Part shown: positions 54,886 to 63,891 of the stretch, in pieces
Numbering within the stretch: the stretch's first letter is position 1
Layout: the number at the start of each line of letters is the position of its first letter
Notes under the pieces: generated by a model
Seen by the model: the letters and a program-made list of their open reading frames with translations, nothing else
Told to the model about the DNA's origin: nothing
The model's database searches: none
Translations under genes and position numbers: made by a program
DNA from: Bacteroidia bacterium
GTDB lineage: Bacteria; Bacteroidota; Bacteroidia; J057
Length of the DNA stretch: 64,000 nt
Assembly (NCBI GenBank): GCA_041391665.1
Contig: JAWKNO010000003.1
Location: 2,046,001-2,110,000 of the forward strand
Reading direction: 5' to 3'

Positions 54886-56805
54886 ATGAAAGATTCCCCC
54901 ATCAGTTACTACGGTAGCAAAACCCCCTTGCCCCACCGGATCTCATTGCGAGCCGGCAATCTTACTATGATCTATGAAAATGGATTTCTCCGGTATATCA
55001 GCCAGGGAAATACAGAAATTATCCGCATGATCTATCATGCCATTCGCGATCACAAGTGGGACACGATGCCCACCCGGATTGAAAATGAGCAGGTTGAGAT
55101 TTATGAGAATCATTTCTCCATTTCCTATGACAGTATCTGTGAAGAAAATGGGATCGATTTTACATGGAAATGCCGTATTGACGGAAATGAAGATGGCCAG
55201 ATCGTTTTCGAAATCAATGGCCTTGCACGCAGTACATTCCGAAAAAATCGGGCAGGTTTTTGCCTTTTACATCCACCCGAAACCTGCGCAGGTTTTCCAT
55301 GTCGGATCGAACATCCGGATGGAGGATTTACCGACAGTCATTTCCCTGCAACCATCAGTCCACATCAGCCATTCAAAAATATAAGCAGCATGATATGGGG
55401 ACCGGGCGGAGAAGGAAAAGCTACCCTAAAGTTTGAAGGAGATATATTTGAAACTGAAGACCAGCGCAACTGGACGGATGCTTCCTACAAAACTTACTCC
55501 ACCCCGCTGGCAATACCCTTTCCGGCGGAAATGAAACAGGGAGATACCGTATTTCAGCGGATTTCGCTCTCTGTGGAGAACCGTACTGCCCGGCTGGAAG
55601 CTGCGGAAATACAACCGACAGTAACCATTATGGCCGATCAGCCTCCCCTTCCATTTCCAGAACTGGGTATTGGTCGCTCTTCCGTTTACCCAAAGTTGCC
55701 CGTATCTGATATTCTCACATTGCGCAATGTGGGATTTCAATATTGTCATACAGAAGTGCGGTTTACAGACCCGGATTGGCAACAAAAGCTATTAACCACT
55801 TCGGGAGAAGCGCATAGTATGGGATGCCGGCTTTTTCTTGCGGTTTTCTTTGGCAACGCGCCGGAAGAGGAAGTCCTGATGCTGGAGAAAGTCATTTCAC
55901 GATTTATTTCCCGTGTAAAAACAATCACCGTACTTTCCGCAGAGTCAAAAACGACTCCTAAAAAATTGATCCGGGAAGTGTTTACCGCATTGCGAAAACT
56001 GTTTCCGGGAATAGATATCGGCGTAGGGACCAATAACTATTTTACTGAGATCAACCGTGAGCATCCGACCATGCACCGGGCCGATTTTCTGACCTATTCA
56101 CTCAATCCCCAGGTTCACGCATTTGACAACGCTTCGATGGTGGAATCCCTTTTTACGCAGGGCACCACGGTAGAAAGTGCCAGACATTTTTCCGATGGCA
56201 AACCCATTTTCGTAGGCCCGGTTTCGCTCAAACCACGTTTTAACCCCAATGCTACAGGCCCTCAAAAACCCCCGGCTCAAGGAGAATTACCTGTAAGATA
56301 TGACACCAGACAATTTTCCCTTTTCGGGGCAGGATGGACACTTGGCAGTATTAAATATCTTGCGGAAGCAGGTACAAAAAAAATCACTTACTACGAAACC
56401 GCAGGTATATATGGGATTATAGCAGGAAGTCGTATAAGTGAGATGGAAAAAACTGCGGGATTGACGGAAGGCCAGATTTCTCCAGTGTATATGCTGTTTC
56501 GACAACTTTTATCGATCAAAAACAGCCAGATAATCCAAACCAAAAGCAATACTCCCCTAAAGATCGCGTCTATCTGTGTGAGCGGGAAAGGGAAAAAACT
56601 ATTGGCTCTGGCCAATTATTCTGAAAAAGTGCAAACGGTTGTGATAGAAGGACTTACGCCTGGGGCACAAACCTGGTGTATGGATTCGGGCAATTATGAA
56701 ATACTACATATTCTGGAAAAGTTACCCTATGAAGATCATTCTGAGCCGGTAAATGGTAACGCCATTGAGATGCCCCCGTTTGGTATAAGATTTTTATGGT
56801 TTTAG
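54886..56805 (+). CDS. D-apionate lactonase-like protein
   Basis: A 639-residue protein without a signal peptide. Its N-terminal half matches the D-apionate lactonase family as I recall it: LRAGNLTMIYENGFLRYISQ, RAGFCLLHPPETCAGFPCRI, ISPHQPFKNI and EDQRNWTDASYKTYSTPLA. The C-terminal half looks like a TIM barrel. The known enzyme opens D-apionolactone in apiose catabolism of plant-colonising bacteria. No other apionate pathway gene is nearby, so the actual substrate could differ. A 132-bp gap separates it from the feo operon. Confidence 0.68.
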   Translation: MKDSPISYYGSKTPLPHRISLRAGNLTMIYENGFLRYISQGNTEIIRMIYHAIRDHKWDTMPTRIENEQVEIYENHFSISYDSICEENGIDFTWKCRIDGNEDGQIVFEINGLARSTFRKNRAGFCLLHPPETCAGFPCRIEHPDGGFTDSHFPATISPHQPFKNISSMIWGPGGEGKATLKFEGDIFETEDQRNWTDASYKTYSTPLAIPFPAEMKQGDTVFQRISLSVENRTARLEAAEIQPTVTIMADQPPLPFPELGIGRSSVYPKLPVSDILTLRNVGFQYCHTEVRFTDPDWQQKLLTTSGEAHSMGCRLFLAVFFGNAPEEEVLMLEKVISRFISRVKTITVLSAESKTTPKKLIREVFTALRKLFPGIDIGVGTNNYFTEINREHPTMHRADFLTYSLNPQVHAFDNASMVESLFTQGTTVESARHFSDGKPIFVGPVSLKPRFNPNATGPQKPPAQGELPVRYDTRQFSLFGAGWTLGSIKYLAEAGTKKITYYETAGIYGIIAGSRISEMEKTAGLTEGQISPVYMLFRQLLSIKNSQIIQTKSNTPLKIASICVSGKGKKLLALANYSEKVQTVVIEGLTPGAQTWCMDSGNYEILHILEKLPYEDHSEPVNGNAIEMPPFGIRFLWF

Positions 56806-56871
56806 CTCGTCCTGTGGGAAAAATAACTTAAATTTAAATTTCCAAAGAACTTCCAAAGAAAGATTAACATT

Positions 56872-57525
56872 ATGCCACACAGTTATGAGCAATTACTCCA
56901 TGGTAATCAATCATGGGTAAAAAACACGTTGAAGCTGGCGCCAGACTTTTTTGAAAACCTTTCACATGGCCAATCACCTCAATTTTTATGGATTGGTTGT
57001 GCCGACAGCCGGGTGCCTGCCACAGAAATCACCAATGCGCTTCCGGGCTCCATATTTGTGCAACGCAACATCGCCAATATGGTAGTCCACACAGATTCAA
57101 ACCTGCTGAGTGTTGTGAATTATGCCGTAAAGGAGCTCCGGGTCAAACACATTATCGTATGTGGCCATTATGGCTGCGGAGGCATTAAGGCAGCGATGAG
57201 CAACAAGAAGTATGGATTTCTCGACAACTGGCTCGTTCATATCAAAGATGTGTACAGGCTTCATAAGGAAGAACTCGATTCCATCCATGACGATCAGGAA
57301 AGAGAAAACCGGTTTGTGGAGCTGAATATCATTGAGCAGGTCAACAATCTGGCTATGGTATCCTTTATTCAGGAAGAATGGGATAATGGGGAATTTCCTT
57401 ATATCCACGGCTGGGTATATCGCCTGGAAGATGGTATTCTCCGGGATCTCCATATTTCCACCAATTCCACTGCACATCTGGATGAAGTGTACAGATATAC
57501 ACCCAAAAAAGACAAAGCGAAGTAG
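56872..57525 (+). CDS. can: Beta-class carbonic anhydrase
   Basis: A 217-residue enzyme for CO2/bicarbonate interconversion. The zinc site and dyad are intact: IGCADSRVPATE with Cys43, Asp45 and Arg47, and IIVCGHYGCGGIKAAM with His99 and Cys102. The length fits the Can-type enzymes. A direct repeat of ttccaaagaa lies just upstream. It stands alone between the lactonase-like gene and the patatin gene. Confidence 0.96.
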   Translation: MPHSYEQLLHGNQSWVKNTLKLAPDFFENLSHGQSPQFLWIGCADSRVPATEITNALPGSIFVQRNIANMVVHTDSNLLSVVNYAVKELRVKHIIVCGHYGCGGIKAAMSNKKYGFLDNWLVHIKDVYRLHKEELDSIHDDQERENRFVELNIIEQVNNLAMVSFIQEEWDNGEFPYIHGWVYRLEDGILRDLHISTNSTAHLDEVYRYTPKKDKAK

Positions 57526-57594
57526 CCCCCTGACATTTTCGGTTTATAGTCAGGAAATTGCCATCAAAAACTGAGTTTTTTGTAGCTAATGGCT

Positions 57595-57602
57595 TATGTT
57601 TG
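57595..57602 (+). promoter_or_regulatory. Possible -7 element for the patatin gene
   Basis: TATGTTTG fits TAnnTTTG and lies 34 bp before the ATG at 57637. No good -33 element was seen, so this is tentative. Confidence 0.3.
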
Positions 57603-57636
57603 ATTAGATTAGCAGATAATATCAAGAAATCTGAAT

Positions 57637-58797
57637 ATGGATCACCCTATCCCGGCCTATACGATTTTGTCTCTAGACGGAGGCGGCATTCGCGGAATCA
57701 TTCCCGGAAAAGTATTGGAATATATAGAAGCCCGTCTATATGATGATGTTAAACAGGACGGCCCCGGAATTGCAGAGGTATTTGACCTGATTGCAGGTAC
57801 CTCTACGGGTGGGCTTTTAGCTTGTGGGTTAAATATTAAAGGCGAAAACGGCCGTCCCAAATATCGCGCAAAAGAACTATTAAATCTTTACCGGGGAGAG
57901 ACTGCACATAAAATATTTTCATCTAACTGGCTGGGTGCGGTAACCAGCATCTTCAGGAGCAAATTTCCCGCAGATAATATAGAAGAAGTGCTGAAAAGCT
58001 ACTTTGGCGAAATGCGCCTCTCCGACGCCATTTCCGATCTTCTGATTACCTCCTACAATACAGAAGTAAAAAAACCATTTTACTTTAAGTCTTCTGATTA
58101 TAGAAAAAACCCTACGGAAGAAAACTTTCTCCTTTGGGAAGTTGCCCGATCGACTTCCGCAGCGCCCACCTACTTTCCTCCGAAAAAGGTAAGCTACAGC
58201 GGCATTCAGCCGATGTACAATAAAGATTATGAAGTCAAAAAGCAGCAGTTAAACCATCTCTCTCTGGTTGACGGGGGCGTTTTTGCCAACAATCCTTCCA
58301 TGCTTGCCTATATCGAAGCCCGGCAGGCGCTGCGCGAAAAAGGATGGGATCTTAGCGGCATCGCGCCGTCTGCCCATTCGGAAGGCACACGTGGCATGAA
58401 CGCAAATGCATCGGCAACCAATGCTGAGTTACCCATTCTTTTGGTTTCCATTGGCACAGGTCAGACCGCATTGCCTTATCTCTACGAAAATGTAAAAGAC
58501 TGGGGACTGGTCGAGTGGGTAAAACCATTGATTGATATCCTGATGCAGGGCGTTTCTGAAACGGTCGATTATCAGATGCAACAACTCCTTCCGCCCTATG
58601 CAAATCCAGAAAAAACGCCCCGATATATCCGCCTCGACATTACAATCGATGCCGGTGAGGAGGAAATGGATAACCCGGCTGATGAAAATACCTCGCGGCT
58701 CGCTGCTTATGGCGAACGGATTATTCAAAATGAAGAAAATCGTCGAAAACTGGATCTCGTCGTCGATCTGCTTCGCCGTAAATACGAACAATCCTAA
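57637..58797 (+). CDS. Patatin-like phospholipase
   Basis: A 386-residue protein. The patatin motifs are complete: oxyanion loop DGGGIRG (residues 14-20), nucleophile elbow GTSTG with Ser56, and the DGG motif with Asp212 (SLVDGGVFANNP). These enzymes hydrolyse acyl ester bonds in lipids. There is no signal peptide. It overlaps the 3' end of the convergent sulfatase gene by 4 bp. No cyclase or sensor gene is nearby that would make it a CBASS effector. Confidence 0.92.
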   Translation: MDHPIPAYTILSLDGGGIRGIIPGKVLEYIEARLYDDVKQDGPGIAEVFDLIAGTSTGGLLACGLNIKGENGRPKYRAKELLNLYRGETAHKIFSSNWLGAVTSIFRSKFPADNIEEVLKSYFGEMRLSDAISDLLITSYNTEVKKPFYFKSSDYRKNPTEENFLLWEVARSTSAAPTYFPPKKVSYSGIQPMYNKDYEVKKQQLNHLSLVDGGVFANNPSMLAYIEARQALREKGWDLSGIAPSAHSEGTRGMNANASATNAELPILLVSIGTGQTALPYLYENVKDWGLVEWVKPLIDILMQGVSETVDYQMQQLLPPYANPEKTPRYIRLDITIDAGEEEMDNPADENTSRLAAYGERIIQNEENRRKLDLVVDLLRRKYEQS

Positions 58798-60944
58798 TCA
58801 TTTATCTTCATCAGGCGATACGTCTGTTGTTGTCCGCCTGATCTGATAATAAGGAAATAAAGGCCTGAAGCATAGCCGGTCATATCGCCCGAAATGGTGC
58901 AACTCTGGCCCGCACATTCGTATTCTGTCTGTACAGCCTCCATTTGCCTGCCCTGCACATCTACCACTTCCCAGGTCAGATCGCTCTGCGGTTGCCAGAA
59001 AAATTGCAGCGTAAAAATATTTGTTACCGGCTGTGGAAATATGACATCGGGATAAAATGCAGGTAAAGCCACCAGGCTCTCCGGAGAATAATATTCGCCC
59101 CCATCATTTACACTTGCCACGCCAATAAAAGCAGCCGACTTCGGGATTTTCACAGACTTCATCTCCCAGTTCCGGGTATCTGCACATACATCAGCAATCA
59201 CATCGGGAATTTTTAGTCCGTTCTCATCAAAAAAATAAACCCTGTACCGGGTAATGTCCTTTCCCGGATGTGCGAAAGCCCAGCTTAAACTTCCTGAAAG
59301 TGTCATCGGCCCGTTTATAGCCAGGTTCAACAAACGAACATCCGTAGCCCCTGCTCCCGGCGGCAATACAGGCGCTCCTTTTCTCCGGCCTGTACCATTA
59401 TCAAGCATTATCTGGCGATCAGTACTTGCCGCTGAAGGATTTTGAGACAACCATTCATTTCCATATTCCTGATAGGTATCAAAAATATCCGTTTCAGGAT
59501 CGATCGTTCGCGGATCACCGGTTTTACCTCCATAGTCCATCACCTTGCGGAAAAGCGAGTCAACCACCCCCTGATAGGCAGGTTCGTAAGCCAGGTTATG
59601 GAGCTGATAGGGGTCGTTTTTCCGGTCAAATAGTTCATGTTCTTTCCGGTCACCTCTGTACCACTCCCAATACTGCCGGATGAGCGGATGTGTGCGAAAT
59701 TTCCAAAGCAACGAGCTGTAAGGCATATAGTCTTTGCTGGACTCAAAAAGCGTGGCCGCCCAGAGTGAATCATCGGAGAAAGTGCGCTTCAGGCAGCAAG
59801 TATAATTGTAGATATACGCAAAATCATCTGTATACACACCCCGACGGGGTCTTTTCCCATCTACGCCATGGCGTTCATGCGCCACAAAACAATGATCCCG
59901 GGAAGGATCAACACGCCCGCTTTTTTCAGAAGTGAGGACATTGAGAAAACTTTGAGCCGTCATTTCTTTGGGGATTTCCAGTCCGGCAGCCTCTAAAAAA
60001 GTGGGGGCAATATCTTTGAGACTGACATAATCATCGATGATTTTTCCGGCAGGCACAGCTTTTGGCCAGCGGATAGCCAGCGGAATGTGAACGCCGTATT
60101 CGTAGAGTTCGAGTTTTGCGCGGGGAAAAGGCATACCATTGTCTGAAGTAACAACAATCACGGTATTTTCCAGTTCTCCTGCTTTTTCCAGCACTTTGAT
60201 AATTTCCCCAAGTTGTTTGTCAAACCATTGGATTTCAAACAGATAATCTGCGACTTCCTCCCGCGCAAAAGCAGAAACATTGGGCAGAAACGAGGGAATA
60301 ACCATACGGGAAGTATCCATCCCCGACAGCCTGCCGACCCCATTGCCGTAAGGGCGGTGAGGCTCATATGATCCAATCCAGAAAGAAAATGGCTGTCCCT
60401 GCTGGCGGGCATTTAACCCCTCTTCGAGATTTGCCGCAAAATCCACAGGATTTATGCCTGCCGGTGCACCCTGAATGGCAGCACCGTTGTATTCCCAACC
60501 TGCCGGGTCGCGGGTACGCCCGCCCAGCGACTGAAGCCCGGGTTTGGTACCTTTGCCAATACACCCGACCAGATACCCCGCATCTTCCAGTATATCCTGA
60601 TACGTGATAAAATGGCTGGGAAGAAAAGAATTGAGAATCGCTCCGTTTTCCAGTTCGTAAATATTTTTACCCGTAAGCAAAGCCGAGCGGGAAGGGGTAC
60701 AGGAAGACGCCGCACAAAAAGCCTGGTTAAATAATACACCTTCCCTGGCCAGGCGGTCAAAATTGGGCGTTTGAACTACGGGATCACCGCTGGCTGAGGT
60801 ATGAATCCAGCTTTGGTCGTCGGAGATAAATACGATAAAATTGGGCCGGGAACCGGGCAAACACTGCGAAAAAACCGGGTAAACAAAATGGGTCATCCAC
60901 ACCAGCAGACAACCCGTCAGTTTTACGTACAATTTCACGGGCAT
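58794..60944 (-). CDS. Secreted sulfatase with T9SS type A domain
   Basis: A 716-residue protein with an N-terminal export signal. The sulfatase domain has metal ligands Asp42/Asp43 (FISDDQSW) and the formylglycine motif SCTPSRSALLTGKN with Cys82; the CxPxR sequence needs FGE activation before export. TSDNGMPFPRAKLELYEYGV also fits. It resembles the arylsulfatase/heparan N-sulfatase group, so a sulfated glycan is a likely substrate. A T9SS type A tail closes it (VIFPQPVTNIFTLQF, then YASGLYFLII). It is convergent with patatin, overlapping by 4 bp. Confidence 0.9.
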   Translation of the reverse strand: MPVKLYVKLTGCLLVWMTHFVYPVFSQCLPGSRPNFIVFISDDQSWIHTSASGDPVVQTPNFDRLAREGVLFNQAFCAASSCTPSRSALLTGKNIYELENGAILNSFLPSHFITYQDILEDAGYLVGCIGKGTKPGLQSLGGRTRDPAGWEYNGAAIQGAPAGINPVDFAANLEEGLNARQQGQPFSFWIGSYEPHRPYGNGVGRLSGMDTSRMVIPSFLPNVSAFAREEVADYLFEIQWFDKQLGEIIKVLEKAGELENTVIVVTSDNGMPFPRAKLELYEYGVHIPLAIRWPKAVPAGKIIDDYVSLKDIAPTFLEAAGLEIPKEMTAQSFLNVLTSEKSGRVDPSRDHCFVAHERHGVDGKRPRRGVYTDDFAYIYNYTCCLKRTFSDDSLWAATLFESSKDYMPYSSLLWKFRTHPLIRQYWEWYRGDRKEHELFDRKNDPYQLHNLAYEPAYQGVVDSLFRKVMDYGGKTGDPRTIDPETDIFDTYQEYGNEWLSQNPSAASTDRQIMLDNGTGRRKGAPVLPPGAGATDVRLLNLAINGPMTLSGSLSWAFAHPGKDITRYRVYFFDENGLKIPDVIADVCADTRNWEMKSVKIPKSAAFIGVASVNDGGEYYSPESLVALPAFYPDVIFPQPVTNIFTLQFFWQPQSDLTWEVVDVQGRQMEAVQTEYECAGQSCTISGDMTGYASGLYFLIIRSGGQQQTYRLMKIND

Positions 60945-61104
60945 CCTCTCCTTAATTGCGGAGAGAGCAGAAAATTCGCGCTTTTGTCAGATATATACAA
61001 TAGGGGAAAAAAGATTTCTTGGCGGCAAATATTGCCTGAATCAAGGATGGCAATTCTGTGGAATAAACCTAACTTGCGCCCGAAAATCCAAAACGGATCA
61101 TCAC

Positions 61105-61112
61105 TACTTTTG
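61105..61112 (+). promoter_or_regulatory. Possible -7 element for the MFS gene
   Basis: TACTTTTG fits TAnnTTTG and lies 33 bp before the ATG at 61146. No clear -33 element was found at the right distance. Confidence 0.3.
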
Positions 61113-61145
61113 CTCGCTGCACAGAGAAAACTTTAACCAATAACT

Positions 61146-62318
61146 ATGTACAACTACAGGCTCGTTTTTGCCGTTGCGTGTGTCTCGATGTTGCTGTTTG
61201 GGGTTGTGATGCTCACCATAGGATCTACACTACCTGAAATCATCGCAAAGTTTCAGGTCAATGAAGTCGATGCGGGTCTTCTGCTCAGTATATTGCCTTT
61301 GGGCGTGCTCGGCGGTTCGTTGGGATTTGGCCCCATGACTGACCGCTACGGCCATAAAAAACTGCTGGTAGTATGTGCCCTGATCGTCATGGCAGGACTT
61401 GAAGGGATTGCTTTCGCACCTTCGTGGTCATGGGTTGTTGTATCCGCTTTTCTCATAGGCCTTGGCGGCGGCGCACTCAATGGCGCTTCCAACGGTTTGG
61501 TAGCAGATATCAGTACAGGCGAAAAAAGCGCAAAACTCAGTTTTTTGGGCTCGTTTTATGGATTTGGCGCGCTGGGGATGCCCCTGCTTTTTGCGCTGCT
61601 TTCAAAATATTTATCCAACGAAGCAATACTTGCGGGTGTCGGATTTCTGATTCTGGGCGTGGTCGCTTTTATGCTTTCCATTCAGTTTCCGCCATCCAAG
61701 CAGTCTGAGAAATTTCCTGTTTCAGAGAGCCTCAGGTTAATGCGCACCCCTTTGCTTTTATTGATGGGGTTGGTACTATTTTTTGAAAGCGGGCAGGAAG
61801 GACTGGTTATCAACTGGGCGAATATCTACCTGCAAAAAAATCTGCTTTTTGATACAGAGAAAGCGCTTTTGGGGCTTACGCTTCACGTTGCCGCATTGAC
61901 TGCGGGGAGACTGATACTGGGAGCCATTCTGCGTCGATATCACTCATTTACCGTTTTGATGTGGAGTATGGGAATCGTGCTGGCAGGAGCCATGATTTTC
62001 ATACAAGCGACGACATTTCCGATAGTGATTGTGGCATTGGTCTTATTAGGCGGAGGGTTTGCGGGCGTTTTCCCGATCATCATGGGCAAAATCGGCGAGC
62101 TATGGTCAGAGCTTTCAGGCACAGCCTTTAGCATTACGCTCGTGATTGCCCTTGGCGGCAATATGGTAGTCAATTACCTGATGGGAATTCTTTCACACGA
62201 GATTGGGCTGCATATTTTGCCTGTGGCAATTCTGGTGTGTCTTGTATTGTTGGTGGGGGTACTGGTAGTGGTATTGCAGATGATGAAGAAAAGCCAGGTA
62301 TTGCAAAAGGGAAGCTGA
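61146..62318 (+). CDS. Major facilitator superfamily transporter
   Basis: A 390-residue protein with about 12 hydrophobic helices. The loop 2-3 motif is GPMTDRYGHKK, the MFS motif A form, and the glycine-rich FLIGLGGGALNGASNGLVAD in helix 4 resembles sugar transporters of the FucP-like group. The substrate is unknown. It is divergent from the sulfatase gene across 201 bp, so uptake of a sugar released by it is possible but speculative. Confidence 0.88.
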   Translation: MYNYRLVFAVACVSMLLFGVVMLTIGSTLPEIIAKFQVNEVDAGLLLSILPLGVLGGSLGFGPMTDRYGHKKLLVVCALIVMAGLEGIAFAPSWSWVVVSAFLIGLGGGALNGASNGLVADISTGEKSAKLSFLGSFYGFGALGMPLLFALLSKYLSNEAILAGVGFLILGVVAFMLSIQFPPSKQSEKFPVSESLRLMRTPLLLLMGLVLFFESGQEGLVINWANIYLQKNLLFDTEKALLGLTLHVAALTAGRLILGAILRRYHSFTVLMWSMGIVLAGAMIFIQATTFPIVIVALVLLGGGFAGVFPIIMGKIGELWSELSGTAFSITLVIALGGNMVVNYLMGILSHEIGLHILPVAILVCLVLLVGVLVVVLQMMKKSQVLQKGS

Positions 62319-62347
62319 ATGCGAAAAGCTTTGGGGGAGGGGATGGA

Positions 62348-62626
62348 TTAGATCAACCGGAAAAGTTGTTCAGTGTCGGCTACGTCGGTTTTGTAAAATT
62401 TGCCATCGGAGGATAACATTTTCAGTTGACTACAATTTGTAGCAAACTGACTGCCTTCTGCTTTTAGCCTTGTTTTTAAGACACTCCAATACTTTCTTGG
62501 ATTCGGACTTTCCGTAAGCACAGCGACTACATCCACAATGGACACATACCATTTTTCCTGCTCCGAATCCCAGACGCTTCGGATATGTTTGTCTTCAAAT
62601 ACGTTAATTTAGTTATTCTTTTCCAT
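62348..62626 (-). pseudogene. BRO-N type prophage antirepressor-like gene, broken
   Basis: The frame from ATG at 62626 reads MEKNN, then a TAA stop (62609-62611), then INVFEDKHIRSVWDSEQEK and SIVDVVAVLTESPNPRKYWS in the same frame. This is the conserved start of BRO-N/antirepressor proteins. The frame ends at DTEQLFRLI with a stop, where relatives continue with QSIPSPKAEPFKLWL and more. So there is both an early nonsense codon and a lost C-terminal part. A GTG at 62545 could still start a 65-residue piece, but no function is likely. Confidence 0.75.
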
Positions 62627-63201
62627 ATTCGGCAGGAAACGTTAATGGTTGTTGGGGCTAAGGGGTTTTGTTTTAATAGCAAGCACACTCACTGCGCTTA
62701 ACTTCATAAGTAAATCACTAATGAAATTTTCAATCCGCAAATTTTGCTAAAAATTTTAACAAAAATGTTAGCTACTTTCCCCATTCTCCAGTGGAGAAGC
62801 AGGGATGCGCGCTACGGCGCGCCACGAGGGGAGAAATAAAAAGGGGGCGCCGGGATGCTACAAACATTCGACTCCTCCGGAGTCCCGGCTTCGCCGGAAA
62901 GTGCCCAAAACGTTAGCTATACGGGGTTTTGCCGACGGGCAAGACCCACCTCAGTGGCCTTTTGGCTCGGAGAGGTCGAATGTACGTGAGGCATCTTCGA
63001 TTTGTAGCCATGTGAGCCCACTCCCCCCATTTTTCACAATAGTTGCGCCGAAGGGCGCATGAGCACGAAAAGCGCCAACAGCTAACAGACAATAGCCAGA
63101 CTCGTGTGACCCCTAAGTGCGACATTTTGGTTTGCGCCCGAAACTTGTTTCCAGCGTTACCCGGTTTTTAATTATATTAGCATACAGAAAACATTTCCCG
63201 T
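62627..63201. repeat. Hairpin-dense noncoding tract
   Basis: No gene is seen in these 575 bases. Six-base palindromic stems occur one after another: ttctcc-agt-ggagaa (62784-62798), gcgcgc-tacg-gcgcgc (62807-62822), gactcc-tcc-ggagtc (62870-62884), ccggc-ttc-gccgg (62885-62897) and tgcgcc-gaag-ggcgca (63044-63059). The middle is clearly more GC-rich than both sides. Similar hairpin repeats are common as dispersed elements in Bacteroidota. The last part includes the left inverted repeat at 63119. Confidence 0.75.
63119..63139. repeat. Left inverted repeat of the YhcG cassette
   Basis: The 21 bases gcgacattttggtttgcgccc match the reverse complement of 63871-63891 at 20 positions. It lies 63 bp before the YhcG-like start. 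Confidence 0.85.
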
Positions 63202-63870
63202 ATGTCAGAAATGGAAAAAGAATATTCCGACATGCTTCACGCCGCGGTAGCCGAAATAAAAACTGCCAGGGCAAATATTGCAAGACAAGTAAACGCTGCT
63301 TCAATCAGCGTATATTGGAACCTGGGCAGACTACTTTCCGAAAAAAAAATTGAAAAGGGGCACGGCGCGGGTGTGATCAACAGGCTATCGGTTGATTTAA
63401 AACTGGAATTTCTGGGTCTTACACAACCGGTAAAAGAGAAAGAGCTGGAACAGCGCCTGATAGATAAAATCAAACAGTTTGTGCTGGAATTAGGCAGAGG
63501 ATTCACTTTTATCAGCAACCAGCACCGCCTTGAATACAATGAAAAAGAATATTTTGTTGACATCCTTCTCTATCACAGAGGCCTGCGCAGTCTCGTTGCG
63601 CTGGAGCTAAAAATCGGCGCATTCAAACCCGAATATGTGGGCAAGATGAATTTTTATCTGGGTTTGCTGGACAAACTGGAAAAACAACCCGACGAAAACC
63701 CTTCTATTGGCATTATCCTTTGCGCAGACAAAGATCACCTCGACGTGGAAATTGCCCTTCAGGATGTCCACAAACCTATCGGAGTTGCCGAATACAAATT
63801 ATTGTTGCCCACCAAAGAACTGGAAGCCATGGTACTCCTCGAACTTAATAAAGAAGACGCGGGAAAATAG
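63202..63870 (+). CDS. YhcG/DUF1016-type PDDEXK nuclease with internal deletion
   Basis: A 222-residue protein; the family is usually about 340-375 residues. The N-terminal DUF1016 part is only about 67 residues (ARQVNAASISVYWNLGRLLS), then after INRLSVDLK the chain jumps to LEFLGLTQPVKEKELEQRL, which normally opens the C-terminal nuclease domain. About 120 residues are missing in frame. The PDDEXK core is intact: YFVDILLYHRG with Asp120 and VALELKIG with Glu135 and Lys137, then FKPEYVGKMNFYL. Inverted repeats flank the gene exactly, the right one beginning right after the stop. Confidence 0.8.
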   Translation: MSEMEKEYSDMLHAAVAEIKTARANIARQVNAASISVYWNLGRLLSEKKIEKGHGAGVINRLSVDLKLEFLGLTQPVKEKELEQRLIDKIKQFVLELGRGFTFISNQHRLEYNEKEYFVDILLYHRGLRSLVALELKIGAFKPEYVGKMNFYLGLLDKLEKQPDENPSIGIILCADKDHLDVEIALQDVHKPIGVAEYKLLLPTKELEAMVLLELNKEDAGK

Positions 63871-63891
63871 GGGCGCAAACCAAATTGTCGC
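63871..63891. repeat. Right inverted repeat of the YhcG cassette
   Basis: The 21 bases gggcgcaaaccaaattgtcgc begin at the base after the TAG stop. They are the reverse complement of 63119-63139 except for one base. A further shared piece, tgcgcccttcggcg (63944-63957), is the reverse complement of part of the hairpin at 63044-63059. Confidence 0.85.

Noticed and set aside
57637..58797. CBASS effector (CapV-type patatin)
   Set aside because: No cyclase, sensor or ubiquitin-like gene lies beside it; the neighbours are a carbonic anhydrase and a sulfatase.
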